Positions 1-8,878 of a stretch of DNA of 64,000 nucleotides are shown in pieces. Location: contig JAMCQP010000080.1 of the NCBI GenBank assembly GCA_023381695.1, forward strand, positions 1-64,000, given 5' to 3'. The position numbers and the translations under genes were made by a program. The first letter of the stretch is position 1; the number at the start of each line of letters is the position of its first letter. The DNA comes from Bacillota bacterium (GTDB lineage Bacteria > Bacillota > UBA5301 > JAMCQP01). The notes under the pieces were generated by a model. The model was not told where the DNA came from. It saw nothing but the letters and a program-made list of their open reading frames with translations, and searched no databases.

Positions 1-1
1 G

Positions 2-898
2 GCCGAGGGGAAGACCGGCGATCTGATCCGCGTCGCGGAGGCATTCCACGAGAAGAAGATCGCCCAGATTGCGGACCTGATTACCAATAATATCGACCGG
101 ATCAGGATCGTGCTGATCGCCGGGCCGTCGTCCTCCGGGAAGACCACCTTCGCCCAGCGGCTATCCATCCAGCTCAGGGTGAACGGAATTCACCCGGTGG
201 CCATCGGCCTGGATGATTACTTTGTGGATCGGGAACGGACCCCCCTGGACGAAAACGGCGAACCGGACTTCGATTCCATCGACGCGGTGGATCGGGCGCT
301 GTTCAACGAGCACCTCATCAAGTTGATCCAGGGCGAGGAGGTGGAGTTGCCGACCTTCAATTTCAAGGCGGGAAAACGCGAGTTCAACGGGCGGAAGCTG
401 AAGCTCGGCCCGTCGGACCTGATTGTCGTGGAAGGCATTCACGGCCTGAACGACAAGCTGACCGGCGCCATCCCGCAGGGGCGGAAGTTCAAGATCTACG
501 TCAGCGCGCTGACCCAGCTCAACCTGGATAATTACAACCGCATTCCCACCACGGATCTGCGCATCATCCGGCGCATCGTGCGCGACTACCAGTTCCGGGG
601 ACATTCGGCGCTGGACACCATCAAGATGTGGCCTTCGGTCCGGCGGGGGGAAGAGCGGAATATCTTCCCCTTCCAGGAAAAGGCCGACGTGATGTTCAAT
701 TCGGCCCTGATGTACGAACTGGCGGTTTTGAGTAAGCTGGCGGAGCCTTTGTTGGCCGAGATCACGCAGGATTCGCCGGAGCACTCCGAGGCGCGCCGGC
801 TCAGGAAGTTCTTGAGCTACTTTTTACCCATTGAGGCCGACGAAATTCCCGCCAATTCGATTATCCGGGAGTTTATCGGGGGGAGCTGCTTCCTGTGA
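2..898 (+). CDS. Uridine kinase-like nucleoside kinase, C-terminal part
   Basis: The reading frame is open from base 2, so the gene begins before the window. The visible part is a P-loop kinase of the phosphoribulokinase/uridine kinase family: a Walker A motif GPSSSGKTT lies about 40 residues in, followed by a DDYF segment and IVVEGIHGLN (the Walker B/lid region of the family). Such proteins phosphorylate uridine or related nucleosides in the cytoplasm. In many Bacillota this domain is the C-terminal half of a longer protein with a ThrRS-like N-terminal part, which would explain the missing upstream portion; that is inference. The gene converges with the lipoprotein gene on the other strand. 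Family confident, substrate not. Confidence 0.85.
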   Translation, partial: AEGKTGDLIRVAEAFHEKKIAQIADLITNNIDRIRIVLIAGPSSSGKTTFAQRLSIQLRVNGIHPVAIGLDDYFVDRERTPLDENGEPDFDSIDAVDRALFNEHLIKLIQGEEVELPTFNFKAGKREFNGRKLKLGPSDLIVVEGIHGLNDKLTGAIPQGRKFKIYVSALTQLNLDNYNRIPTTDLRIIRRIVRDYQFRGHSALDTIKMWPSVRRGEERNIFPFQEKADVMFNSALMYELAVLSKLAEPLLAEITQDSPEHSEARRLRKFLSYFLPIEADEIPANSIIREFIGGSCFL

Positions 899-928
899 TT
901 CCCGGCGAGCTGTGATTGTGGGCTTTTC

Positions 929-1870
929 CTATAATTTCTGCTGGTAATCGTAGATCATCTTGGAGATTTCGGCGATGTAGGAGAAGCCTTGGTTGATGTC
1001 CAGAATGCCGTCGGACAGGACAGCCAGGATGAAGGGCCGCAATCCGTAGACTATGCCGTAGTCGTTGGCCACCGCGCGGATTTGCCCTTCCTTGTGCGCC
1101 ACCTGGACCTGGTCCGGGATGAGGCCCGGCAGGCCGTAGTCCCAGATGGTGTTGGCCAGATCGTCGATGAGCCGGTTGCCGGGCTCCGGGTTCTTTTTGG
1201 CGAAATCCCAGACCGCCTGCATGTACACTCCAAGATCCCGGGCGGTGGTGAGGTTCTGGCCGCCGGGGTAGACGGTCTGGCCGCCCAGGCTCTCCATGTA
1301 ACGGGCGATGTTGTCCTTCCCGAGATACCTAAAAAGCATGTTGTGGGCGATATTGTCGCTCAGGGTGATGCTGAGGTTGGCCAGAACCCGCAGCGAATAG
1401 CTCTGGCCCTCCTCGGCGTCCACCTGGAGAATCCCGCCCTCCGAGCTGTAATCCAGATTACCATGATAGGTCACCCTATTCCACCAGCTTAACTTTCCGT
1501 CCACGATCCGCTGGTTCAGGTAAAGAACGGTGAGCACCTTGTTGGTGCTGGCCGCCTTCATGGGCGTGGTCTCATTGATGCCGAAGGCGGCGCTGGAGTT
1601 GAGGTCCTTGAAATAAATGCCGTATTTTGCGTTTTTGGTTGCGATGTAATCCTCAACCTGCTTGCGCAGCGGCGCGTAGTCGGGTTGCCCAATGGAGATT
1701 CCGTTTGACGGGGGCGGAAACAACTTTTTGATCGGATCCTCGTTGACCTGCTGGTTGCAGCCAGAAAGGAACGCCAAAATCCCGGTTACGGCAAGCAAGG
1801 TTATGGCCCGCGCCCCGAATCCCCGCCTTTGCCTAAACCACTTCAACCTGTACCGCAACCTGTATCCCAA
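929..1870 (-). CDS. Class A beta-lactamase-like serine hydrolase lipoprotein
   Basis: A 313-residue protein starting at TTG, with GGAGGGG a few bases upstream. The N-terminus is basic, then hydrophobic, and ends in a lipobox LSGC (Cys38), so it should be a membrane-anchored extracellular lipoprotein. The class A serine hydrolase signatures are present: STNK (Ser108 to Lys111), SDN in LSDNIAHN, and KEG (in place of KTG). It could hydrolyse beta-lactams or act on peptidoglycan peptides; KEG suggests it is not a classical potent beta-lactamase. It lies downstream of the amylase gene on the same strand, about 110 bp away. Confidence 0.8.
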   Translation of the reverse strand: MGYRLRYRLKWFRQRRGFGARAITLLAVTGILAFLSGCNQQVNEDPIKKLFPPPSNGISIGQPDYAPLRKQVEDYIATKNAKYGIYFKDLNSSAAFGINETTPMKAASTNKVLTVLYLNQRIVDGKLSWWNRVTYHGNLDYSSEGGILQVDAEEGQSYSLRVLANLSITLSDNIAHNMLFRYLGKDNIARYMESLGGQTVYPGGQNLTTARDLGVYMQAVWDFAKKNPEPGNRLIDDLANTIWDYGLPGLIPDQVQVAHKEGQIRAVANDYGIVYGLRPFILAVLSDGILDINQGFSYIAEISKMIYDYQQKL

Positions 1871-1980
1871 CCTCTTAACCCCTCCATTATTTGATATGGG
1901 CTCATCGAATGGATCATCACGCTGGGATTGCCGCGCAGTGCTATTTTGCCCACCGCGGGGAGGATCATGCTATTCCCCGA

Positions 1981-4230
1981 TCACCCCGCCTTGAGAAGCA
2001 CCGCCGAGTGCGGGGCGATCGGGACCCGGAGCGCGCTGCCCTCCTGAATGGCCGCTTCCGGGTTGCCGCCCAGCAGATCCTTCCACGGCGCGAGGCCGTC
2101 CGTCCCGGCGACGCCTTCCAGGAGCAAAGCCGGTTCAGCCGCCTCGTTGCCGTTGTTCACCACCACAACGATGGTCTCCGCCCCGCTGCCGCGCTGGAAG
2201 GCGTAGACGCCGCGCTCGTCGTCGGTGAGAAGCGTCGTGAAATCAGCGCCCCACAGCCCGGGCTCGTTTTTTCGGATGGCGATGAGCTTCTGGTAATGCT
2301 TGAAAAGCCCCTCATCCGCCGGTTTATCCCACTGGATGGGCGCCCGCTGGGCGTCCCAGTTGTCGCCTTTTTCGCCCGCCATGCCGCGCTCGTCGCCGTT
2401 CCAGATTACCGGCATCCCCGGCAATGTGAACTGCACCGCGGTTAACAGCTTGAGCTGCTGAATGGCTCTGGCCCGTCCAACCGTGGCCGCCTCGCCGTAA
2501 TTCCCGCCGCCCAGCGAAGTCAGGATGCGTTCGGTATCGTGGGAGTCCACCAGGTTGAAATTCATCAGCACCGTTTGATCGGGATAAGCGGCAAAAACCT
2601 GGTGGATCTTGTTATCCATCCGGCTTACGGTCCAACCCTTCTGCCCGGCGAAGAACGGCCGCAGGGCGTCCTTCCCGATGGGGTAATTCATGAGCGCGTC
2701 GAACTTCGTCCCCTGCAGCCACTGCGGCTCGACGTTCCAGATCTCGCCGAGGATGTAGGCGTTGGGGTTCAGGGATTTCACCGTTTTCCTGAAATCTTCC
2801 CAGAAGCCGGGCGCCGTAATCTCATTGGCCACATCCAGGCGCCAGCCGTCGATGCCCTGCCTGGTCCAGTAAGCGACCACCTCGAGAAGATATTTTTTGA
2901 CCTTCGGGTTGCCGACGTTTAACTTGGGGAGCGAGCCCAGCCCCGCCCAGCCCACGTAGTTGGGGATGGAGGGGTCGACCGGGAAGCCCCTGAACGTGTA
3001 CCAGTCCACATAAGGGGAGTTTTTTCCGTTCTTCATCACATCCCGGAACGCCCAAAAATTAATCCCGGTGTGGTTGAAGACGCCGTCCAGAATTACCCGC
3101 ATGCCGCTGGCGTGGGCGGCCTTGATCAACTCCTTGAAGTCGCCGATGGTGCCGAGCATCGGGTCGACTCGCAGGTAATCCGCTGCGTCGTAGCGGTGCG
3201 AGCTGCCCGCGGCGAAGATCGGGTTCAGGTACAGCGCCGTCACGCCCAGTTCCTTCAGGTACGGAATGCGCCTGATGATGCCCTTGAGGTCGCCGCCGTA
3301 ATACTGGCTTGATGTGTCGCGGCGCACCGGCCCGTCCCACGGGGTGACGCTGGCCGGGTCATTGGCGTGGTCCGCATTGTCGAAACGGTCAGGGAAGATC
3401 TGGTAGAAGACTGCTCCTTTAGTCCAGCCAATTACCGGAAAGGCGTTGGGGTTCAGCCGGGCGGCTGTGGCGGTGAAGAGCCGCCTGGGCTTATTCCCCT
3501 CCCCGGCGCCTTCCTGGTCCAGATATGCCACGGCACCCCCATCCTCGAAGCGGAAGCAGTACTTAAATGGGGCTTTGGGCGCCCCGGCCGCGGGAATGCG
3601 CGCCTCCCAGACCGCCACCTGCCCGGCCCGGGAGATCTCTTTCATCGGGACAAGATGCGCGATGCCGTCATCGTAGATAAAGGTGGCGCGCTCGATGTCG
3701 TCCACGCCGGTGTTGGCGCGCACCACCAGCCCGCCGTCAGGCAGGGCGTTGAAGTATCCCCGGTCATCCGCCTTGTGGTAGAGAAAGCCAGGGCTGATCC
3801 TGGAGTCGCCGACCCCGGACTTCTCGGCCACGTCCCCCTGGCCGCCGCCGATATGCCGGACCGCGTTCTGCCCTCCGTAACCGTCGTCCACGTAATCATC
3901 CGCCATGGGATCCACCGGTCCCCCGTTTCGGGCCGTCGCCATGTCGCGCGGCCATTGCCGGTTTATGTAGAATTTGTAGGTATACTCACCTGGGGCGAGC
4001 TCGAGCGTCACCGACCAGGCGCCGTTGGGGTCTGGTTTCATCGGGGTCTCCCCCCAGCTGTTGAGGTTCCCGCGCAGCGAGACCGATTCGATCTTTTCGC
4101 CGGGCAGCGGCGCGTAGGTGAAGGTGACCTGCGCCGCGGACGCCGGCATCGGGGCGAATAAACCGGCCGTCGCCAGCCCGGCCAGGAGCGTTAAGGCCAC
4201 CAGAAGAGCCTGGTAACGATTTCTTGACAT
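1981..4230 (-). CDS. Secreted alpha-amylase/neopullulanase-type GH13 glycosidase
   Basis: A 749-residue protein starting at the ATG preceded by GGGGGG; a longer upstream frame has no ribosome site. Residues 1-33 form a signal peptide ending ASA-AQ. A starch-binding/CBM48-like beta domain follows (SLRGNLNSWGE), then an N-terminal domain typical of cyclomaltodextrinase/neopullulanase. The GH13 barrel shows all four conserved regions: DGVFNH, GWRLDVANE (nucleophile Asp), LGEIW (acid/base Glu) and VDSHD. It should cleave alpha-glucans outside the cell. A beta-sandwich domain closes the protein. The MFS gene lies about 80 bp upstream on the same strand; no strong promoter was seen between them. 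Confidence 0.9.
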   Translation of the reverse strand: MSRNRYQALLVALTLLAGLATAGLFAPMPASAAQVTFTYAPLPGEKIESVSLRGNLNSWGETPMKPDPNGAWSVTLELAPGEYTYKFYINRQWPRDMATARNGGPVDPMADDYVDDGYGGQNAVRHIGGGQGDVAEKSGVGDSRISPGFLYHKADDRGYFNALPDGGLVVRANTGVDDIERATFIYDDGIAHLVPMKEISRAGQVAVWEARIPAAGAPKAPFKYCFRFEDGGAVAYLDQEGAGEGNKPRRLFTATAARLNPNAFPVIGWTKGAVFYQIFPDRFDNADHANDPASVTPWDGPVRRDTSSQYYGGDLKGIIRRIPYLKELGVTALYLNPIFAAGSSHRYDAADYLRVDPMLGTIGDFKELIKAAHASGMRVILDGVFNHTGINFWAFRDVMKNGKNSPYVDWYTFRGFPVDPSIPNYVGWAGLGSLPKLNVGNPKVKKYLLEVVAYWTRQGIDGWRLDVANEITAPGFWEDFRKTVKSLNPNAYILGEIWNVEPQWLQGTKFDALMNYPIGKDALRPFFAGQKGWTVSRMDNKIHQVFAAYPDQTVLMNFNLVDSHDTERILTSLGGGNYGEAATVGRARAIQQLKLLTAVQFTLPGMPVIWNGDERGMAGEKGDNWDAQRAPIQWDKPADEGLFKHYQKLIAIRKNEPGLWGADFTTLLTDDERGVYAFQRGSGAETIVVVVNNGNEAAEPALLLEGVAGTDGLAPWKDLLGGNPEAAIQEGSALRVPIAPHSAVLLKAG

Positions 4231-4311
4231 AGCTTTTCCCCCCTTGTTTTCCGCGCAATCGTTTGCATAGATTATTCGCCAGGTCTCTCCCATTTTCCTG
4301 CACTATCTTGA

Positions 4312-5613
4312 CTATCTTGCAGAATGTCTGGCTTTCCCGGCAGCCAGGCGCCCGGGGAGCAGCAAAGCCAGAACCAGCCCGGGCACCGGCAGCGCCGAAA
4401 TCACCTTGAGGGTCATGGGCACCCCCCAGGTATCCGCCACCCACCCCAACGCCGTTACGCCAAGCCCGCCCATGCCGATGGCAAAGCCCATCAGGAGTCC
4501 CGACGCGACTCCAACATTTCCCGGCAACAGCTCTTGCCCGAAAACAACGGTAATAGCGAAGGTGGAAACGATGACAAAGCCTGTAAGCGCCGCCAGTACC
4601 GTAATACTTGCGCCGCTTGCGTGCAGGAGGAGGTAGACAAGCGGGATAAGAAGCCCCATGGACGCCACAATCACCGGTTTTCGCCCGAAGTGCTCGGAAA
4701 GCGGCCCGCCAACCAGAGTCCCCGCGGCTCCCGAAATCAGAAAGATTGATACCAGGCCGGTGGCAAAAGCCGGATTTCTATGCAGATAGCTCACGTAATA
4801 AAGAGGAATGTAGTTGCTGATCCCCATCTGCGTCCAGGACCGGATGACGACCACGGCGATCAACAGGAAAAGTGATCCCCACTGGGCCTGGCCTGTCGCG
4901 CCAGCTGCACCGGCTGCGGCGGCGGGGGCCGGGGGGGTGGCTGCCGCGGGAGCGTCCGCCGGGGGAGTGACAGCGGAAGTGGTACCGGCGGAGGAAACAT
5001 CAGCCGAAGCGGTACTTACCGGGGTGGTCGCGGCCAAATTGACGGTCTGCCGGCGTTTTTCGATGTCACGCCCAATCCAGGGAAGGGCGGCCCACATCAA
5101 GATCGCGGTCGGGCCGCCAATGGCCAACAGCCACCCGGATCCACGCAAGCCCCATGCCGACAAAAGCACTCCGGCGATGACTGGCCCCGATCCGAACCCG
5201 AGGTTTCCACCCACCGAAAACCAGGACATGGCGGTGGCCTTTTTCGGGCCGCTGACCAGATGGGCCGTTTTTGAGCCTTCCGGGTGGTAGGATGCCACAC
5301 CCACCCCGGAAACCAGGACCGCGGCCAGCAGCCAGGCATAGCTGGAAGCAAAACCAGCCAACGAGATCCCGGCGGCAGCCAGGAAGATCCCTCCCGGCAA
5401 CAACCACTTCGCGCCGAACCGGTCGCTCCACAGGCCGAACAACGGTTGCAGCACCGAAGAGCTGAAATTGGAGACAAATACCAGAAAGCCCAGCTGAGAA
5501 TACGATAAATGGAACTCAGAACGGAAATAGGGCAGCATTATGGGAACAGCGCCCTGGTTGATGTCGGTGGCCATGTGCCCCAGGCTAAGGACAATCAAGA
5601 TCAGCTTGTTCAA
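4312..5613 (-). CDS. MFS transporter, fosmidomycin-resistance (Fsr) type
   Basis: A 433-residue, twelve-helix major facilitator protein. The N-terminus (SLGHMATDINQGAVPIMLP) and the first-loop motif (LWSDRFGAKW) match the Fsr branch of drug/metabolite efflux pumps. The central cytoplasmic loop between helices 6 and 7 is expanded into a low-complexity Ala/Pro/Thr stretch of about 50 residues, longer than usual. It probably exports a small compound by proton antiport in the cytoplasmic membrane; the substrate cannot be read from sequence. It is the first gene of a minus-strand group with the amylase and lipoprotein genes. Confidence 0.85.
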   Translation of the reverse strand: MNKLILIVLSLGHMATDINQGAVPIMLPYFRSEFHLSYSQLGFLVFVSNFSSSVLQPLFGLWSDRFGAKWLLPGGIFLAAAGISLAGFASSYAWLLAAVLVSGVGVASYHPEGSKTAHLVSGPKKATAMSWFSVGGNLGFGSGPVIAGVLLSAWGLRGSGWLLAIGGPTAILMWAALPWIGRDIEKRRQTVNLAATTPVSTASADVSSAGTTSAVTPPADAPAAATPPAPAAAAGAAGATGQAQWGSLFLLIAVVVIRSWTQMGISNYIPLYYVSYLHRNPAFATGLVSIFLISGAAGTLVGGPLSEHFGRKPVIVASMGLLIPLVYLLLHASGASITVLAALTGFVIVSTFAITVVFGQELLPGNVGVASGLLMGFAIGMGGLGVTALGWVADTWGVPMTLKVISALPVPGLVLALLLPGRLAAGKARHSAR

Positions 5614-5775
5614 TGGACATCAGGCTCCTTTGGCGGGAATCACGATTGAAAGGCGCAAGCATCGCCAGGTTTTTTTACTTCCCTAAACCGTAACAGAATA
5701 TCCCCTGAAGGGGTTTCTCATTTGCGCGTAGAATATTTCACGTTACTCATCTTACGCATCCGCAGGAGGCCCAAC

Positions 5776-6591
5776 ATGCTTTTCAAAGTGACCACAGACG
5801 GCCAAATCACCCGGCTTTCCATGGCCGCCACCGTCTCTGGCCGGCCCCTATATGTGGTGCATGCCTACCTGGTTGACGGGTTGTTGATCGATACGGGCTG
5901 CGCCAATGTCGCGAGGGCGTTTTGGGAGTTCGTCCGGGAAAATCCGGTGGAGCAGGCCTATATCACTCACTACCACGAAGATCATGCGGGAAACAACCTG
6001 GTTCTCAATAAACTGGGGATCCCGTCTTATGCCGGCGAAATGACGGTTTCAAAACTCGGCCAGGAGATCCCCTACCGTCTTTACGAGAAGCTATTTTGGG
6101 GCGTCATGCCCAGATCGACGGCCGTTCCCAGAGAGGGCCACATCGAAACCTCACGGCACCGGTTTGAAATCATCCCGGCTCCGGGCCATTCGAAGGATAT
6201 GGCAGTTTTATTCGAAAAGAACGAGGGCTGGCTTTTCAGCGCGGATCTTTATGTCGCCCCGCGGAAGATGCTCTGGCGGCTGGAGGAGAATCTGCCCGAG
6301 CTGATGCGGAGCATTGAAAAGACCCTGAGCTACGATTTTGAGGCGCTTTACTGCAGCCACCGGCCGGTCTTGAAGAACGGGAAGCAGGCGCTTGCCAGGA
6401 AGCTGGAGATTATGAAGGAGACCGCCGGCAGTATCCTTGAACTCCACAAGAAAGGATTGCCTGAGCGGGAGATCACGCGCCGGGTGCTTGGGAGAGAGAT
6501 GTGGCTGACCCTGTTCACCACCGGGGATATGTCCAAGATTAACGCGGTCCGGTCCGTGATATCGTCGCATGCCGGCAACGATGCCCGCTGA
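5776..6591 (+). CDS. Metallo-beta-lactamase-fold hydrolase
   Basis: The start is the ATG preceded by AGGAGG; an in-frame TTG at 5722 lacks a ribosome site. The 271-residue protein has the binuclear metal motif HYHEDH, a later metal ligand in APGHSKD and a further Asp in SADLYV, the layout of glyoxalase II-like hydrolases. The C-terminal third (EITRRVLGREMWL) looks like a small helical domain. Substrate unknown. It is followed by a tandem repeat and the FMN dehydrogenase gene on the same strand, so the two may be cotranscribed. Confidence 0.85.
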   Translation: MLFKVTTDGQITRLSMAATVSGRPLYVVHAYLVDGLLIDTGCANVARAFWEFVRENPVEQAYITHYHEDHAGNNLVLNKLGIPSYAGEMTVSKLGQEIPYRLYEKLFWGVMPRSTAVPREGHIETSRHRFEIIPAPGHSKDMAVLFEKNEGWLFSADLYVAPRKMLWRLEENLPELMRSIEKTLSYDFEALYCSHRPVLKNGKQALARKLEIMKETAGSILELHKKGLPEREITRRVLGREMWLTLFTTGDMSKINAVRSVISSHAGNDAR

Positions 6592-6625
6592 ACCCGGCTC
6601 GAAAAGGGGCAGTGAGGCGTAGGAA

Positions 6626-6670
6626 GGAAATACAGCAGAAGGAAATACAGCAGAGGGAAATGCAGCAGAG
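6626..6670 (+). repeat. Three tandem 15-bp units before the FMN dehydrogenase gene
   Basis: Units at 6626-6640, 6641-6655 and 6656-6670 share GGAAATACAGCAGAA with one or two changes. The last unit (CAGAGGAG) provides the purine-rich ribosome-binding region of the next gene, so copy number could affect the leader. Confidence 0.85.
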
Positions 6671-6673
6671 GAG

Positions 6674-7693
6674 ATGCCGCAAATGAATTTGACGGAGATC
6701 AGGAAAACGGCCAAAGAGCGGTTGCAGCCCCATTGCCGGGTTTGCCCGGTTTGCGACGGGAAGGTCTGCGCCGGAGAGATGCCGGGGATGGGCGGGACGG
6801 GCAGCGGGTCGTCGTTTGCGGCCAACATCGCCGCATTGGGCAAGATCAAGCTCAACCTCCGGACCATTCACCGGGCGGAGAACCCGGACATTTCGATAAG
6901 CCTTTTCGGCCGGAAGCTGGAGATGCCCATGATGGCCGCTCCCATCGCGGGAGTACGTTTCAACATGGGTGATTACCTGACCGAGTTGGAATACACCCGG
7001 ACAGTGCTGGAAGGGAGCAGGCTGGCTGGAACCATGGGCTGGACCGGAGACGGGCCGCACCCGGAGATCTTCGCCGCGGCGCAGGAGGCCATCGGCCAGT
7101 TTGGCGGGGTGGCTATTGTCAAGCCGCGGCAGGATGAGGCGATCTTAGAGCGTCTTAAAGCCCTCGAAAAAGTTGGACCAGCCGCCGTGGGCGTGGATGT
7201 GGACGGCGCCGGGGCGATCACCATGGCGCTGCAGGGCCAGCCGGTTGGGCCGAAGTCGCCGGAGTCGCTGCGGAAGATCATCAAAGCTTCGCCGTGGCCG
7301 TTTATCCTCAAGGGAATCATGACCCCCGACGAAGCGGAGCTGGCGGTGGAGGCGGGCGCCGCCGCCATCGTGGTCTCCAACCACGGGGGAAGGGTGCTAG
7401 ATCATACTCCTGGGACGGCCGAAGTCCTGCCGGGGATAGCCGAAAGGGTCAAGGGCAAGATCGCGATTATTGCAGATGGCGGGATTCGCTCCGGTGTAGA
7501 CGTCTTGAAGTTCCTGGCGCTGGGCGCCGACGCCGTGCTGGTCGGGCGGCCGCTGGTCACCGGGGCTTACGGCGGGGGCACCGAAGGGGTGGCCTTTCTT
7601 CTTCGCAAGATGGCCGACGAACTGCGGCAGGCGATGATTCTTACCGGTTGCGCCAGCCTGAAAGAGATCGGGCCGCGGGTGCTGGCTGTCTAG
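6674..7693 (+). CDS. FMN-dependent alpha-hydroxy-acid dehydrogenase/oxidase family protein
   Basis: A 339-residue TIM-barrel flavoprotein related to lactate oxidase and glycolate oxidase. The diagnostic IVVSNHGGRVLD segment with the substrate/FMN-binding SNHGGR, the preceding LKGIMT lysine, and IADGGIRSGVDVLKFLALGADAVLVGRP (phosphate-binding part of the FMN site) are all present. The N-terminus carries an unusual cysteine cluster (CRVCPVCDGKVC), typical of the anaerobe-type branch rather than of classical oxidases. It probably oxidises a 2-hydroxy acid in the cytoplasm. ATG 6683 is an alternative start with slightly better spacing. Confidence 0.85.
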   Translation: MPQMNLTEIRKTAKERLQPHCRVCPVCDGKVCAGEMPGMGGTGSGSSFAANIAALGKIKLNLRTIHRAENPDISISLFGRKLEMPMMAAPIAGVRFNMGDYLTELEYTRTVLEGSRLAGTMGWTGDGPHPEIFAAAQEAIGQFGGVAIVKPRQDEAILERLKALEKVGPAAVGVDVDGAGAITMALQGQPVGPKSPESLRKIIKASPWPFILKGIMTPDEAELAVEAGAAAIVVSNHGGRVLDHTPGTAEVLPGIAERVKGKIAIIADGGIRSGVDVLKFLALGADAVLVGRPLVTGAYGGGTEGVAFLLRKMADELRQAMILTGCASLKEIGPRVLAV

Positions 7694-7737
7694 CTAACTC
7701 ATCACCGACAAGCCTGGGAGGGCGGAGGACCCCCCCC

Positions 7738-7766
7738 TTGACGCTGCGGCCGGGTCGAGGTATACT
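7738..7766 (+). promoter_or_regulatory. Sigma-70-type promoter for the ABC-2 exporter operon
   Basis: TTGACG (7738-7743), 17-bp spacer, TATACT (7761-7766). It lies about 110 bp upstream of the ATP-binding protein gene. Confidence 0.7.
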
Positions 7767-7873
7767 TTACTTAGTAATTTAGAGTGTTGGCTAACAATCT
7801 AAGACAGAGGCGCGGTTAATTTTTGGAGCTTCCGGTCGATGCAGATGTTAGATGTTACAGGAGGAATCGGCTA

Positions 7874-8878
7874 ATGGGATACGCCATCGAAACGGATGGG
7901 TTGGCAAAAACCTTCGCTAAAGCGGAGGCGCTGAAGGGCATCGACGTTCGGATTCCAGCTGGGACCATCTTCGGGTTCCTGGGCCCCAATGGGGCGGGCA
8001 AGACCACCACGGTGAGGCTGCTTACCGGGGTGCTCAAACCCAGCGGCGGGCAGGCGAGAGTACTGGGATTGGATGCGGCGGCCGATTCCACCGAGGTGCG
8101 CCGGCGGATCGGGGTGCTTACGGAAACGGCCGGAAACTACGAACGGTTGGCGGCCCGGGACAACCTGGTGATCTTCGGCCAGTTATACGGCCTGAAAAAG
8201 GTGGCAGCCGTCGAGCGGGCTGGCGAACTGCTCAAATTCTTCGGCCTGGAAGAAAGGGCCATGGAACGGGTGGAGACCTTCAGCACCGGCATGAAGAAGC
8301 GTCTCTTGCTGGCGCGGGCACTGATTCACGAGCCGGAGGTACTCTTTCTGGATGAGCCCACCTCGGGGCTCGACCCGGAGGCGGCGCATCATGTTCTGGA
8401 ATTGATCAAGGGTCTTTGCGTCGAAAGGCGGCGCACGGTCTTCATCTGCACGCACAATCTGGACGAGGCGCAGCGGTTGTGCGACACGGTGGCGGTGATC
8501 GACGCCGGCCGGGTGCTGGCGCAGGGAACGCTGAAGGAACTGGAGGAGAAGTTGTGGTCGCGGGCCGAGGTGGTCGTGGAGTTGGAGGAGGTCAATGCCA
8601 GGGTTGCCGGCGCCGTCTCCAATTTTGCCGCAGAGGGGCGGGGCATCGAGACGGCCGCTGGCCGGGAAGCTGGAGGATCTGAAGGTGTGGCGGCCGCGGC
8701 AGCGGCAGCAAACATCCTGCGGATTCCCTTGAGGAGCCACGAGCAGATCCCGGATCTGGTGGCGGAGATCGTCAGGGCCGGCGGCCGGATCCGGGCGGTT
8801 CAGCCCGTGAAACATTCCTTGGAGGAGATCTACATGAAACTGATGGGGGGTGGTGGAGATGAACTGGCAAAGCATTAG
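7874..8878 (+). CDS. ABC transporter ATP-binding protein (ABC-2 export type)
   Basis: The start is the ATG with AGGAGG ten bases upstream. The 334-residue protein has Walker A GPNGAGKTT, a variant signature STGMKKR, Walker B VLFLDEPTSGLD and a C-terminal extension of about 100 residues as in drug/Na+ exporter ATPases. It energises the permease encoded next, with which it overlaps. The likely role is efflux of a drug, antimicrobial peptide or ion at the cytoplasmic membrane. An Ala/Gly-rich stretch near the C-terminus (residues ~265-280) looks like a linker. Confidence 0.9.
   Translation: MGYAIETDGLAKTFAKAEALKGIDVRIPAGTIFGFLGPNGAGKTTTVRLLTGVLKPSGGQARVLGLDAAADSTEVRRRIGVLTETAGNYERLAARDNLVIFGQLYGLKKVAAVERAGELLKFFGLEERAMERVETFSTGMKKRLLLARALIHEPEVLFLDEPTSGLDPEAAHHVLELIKGLCVERRRTVFICTHNLDEAQRLCDTVAVIDAGRVLAQGTLKELEEKLWSRAEVVVELEEVNARVAGAVSNFAAEGRGIETAAGREAGGSEGVAAAAAAANILRIPLRSHEQIPDLVAEIVRAGGRIRAVQPVKHSLEEIYMKLMGGGGDELAKH

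Noticed and set aside
161-784. Long minus-strand open frame over the kinase gene
   Set aside because: Shadow of the plus-strand kinase in GC-rich DNA; no motifs or ribosome site.
3367-4161. 264-codon plus-strand frame inside the amylase gene
   Set aside because: Antisense shadow; the minus strand carries all GH13 motifs.
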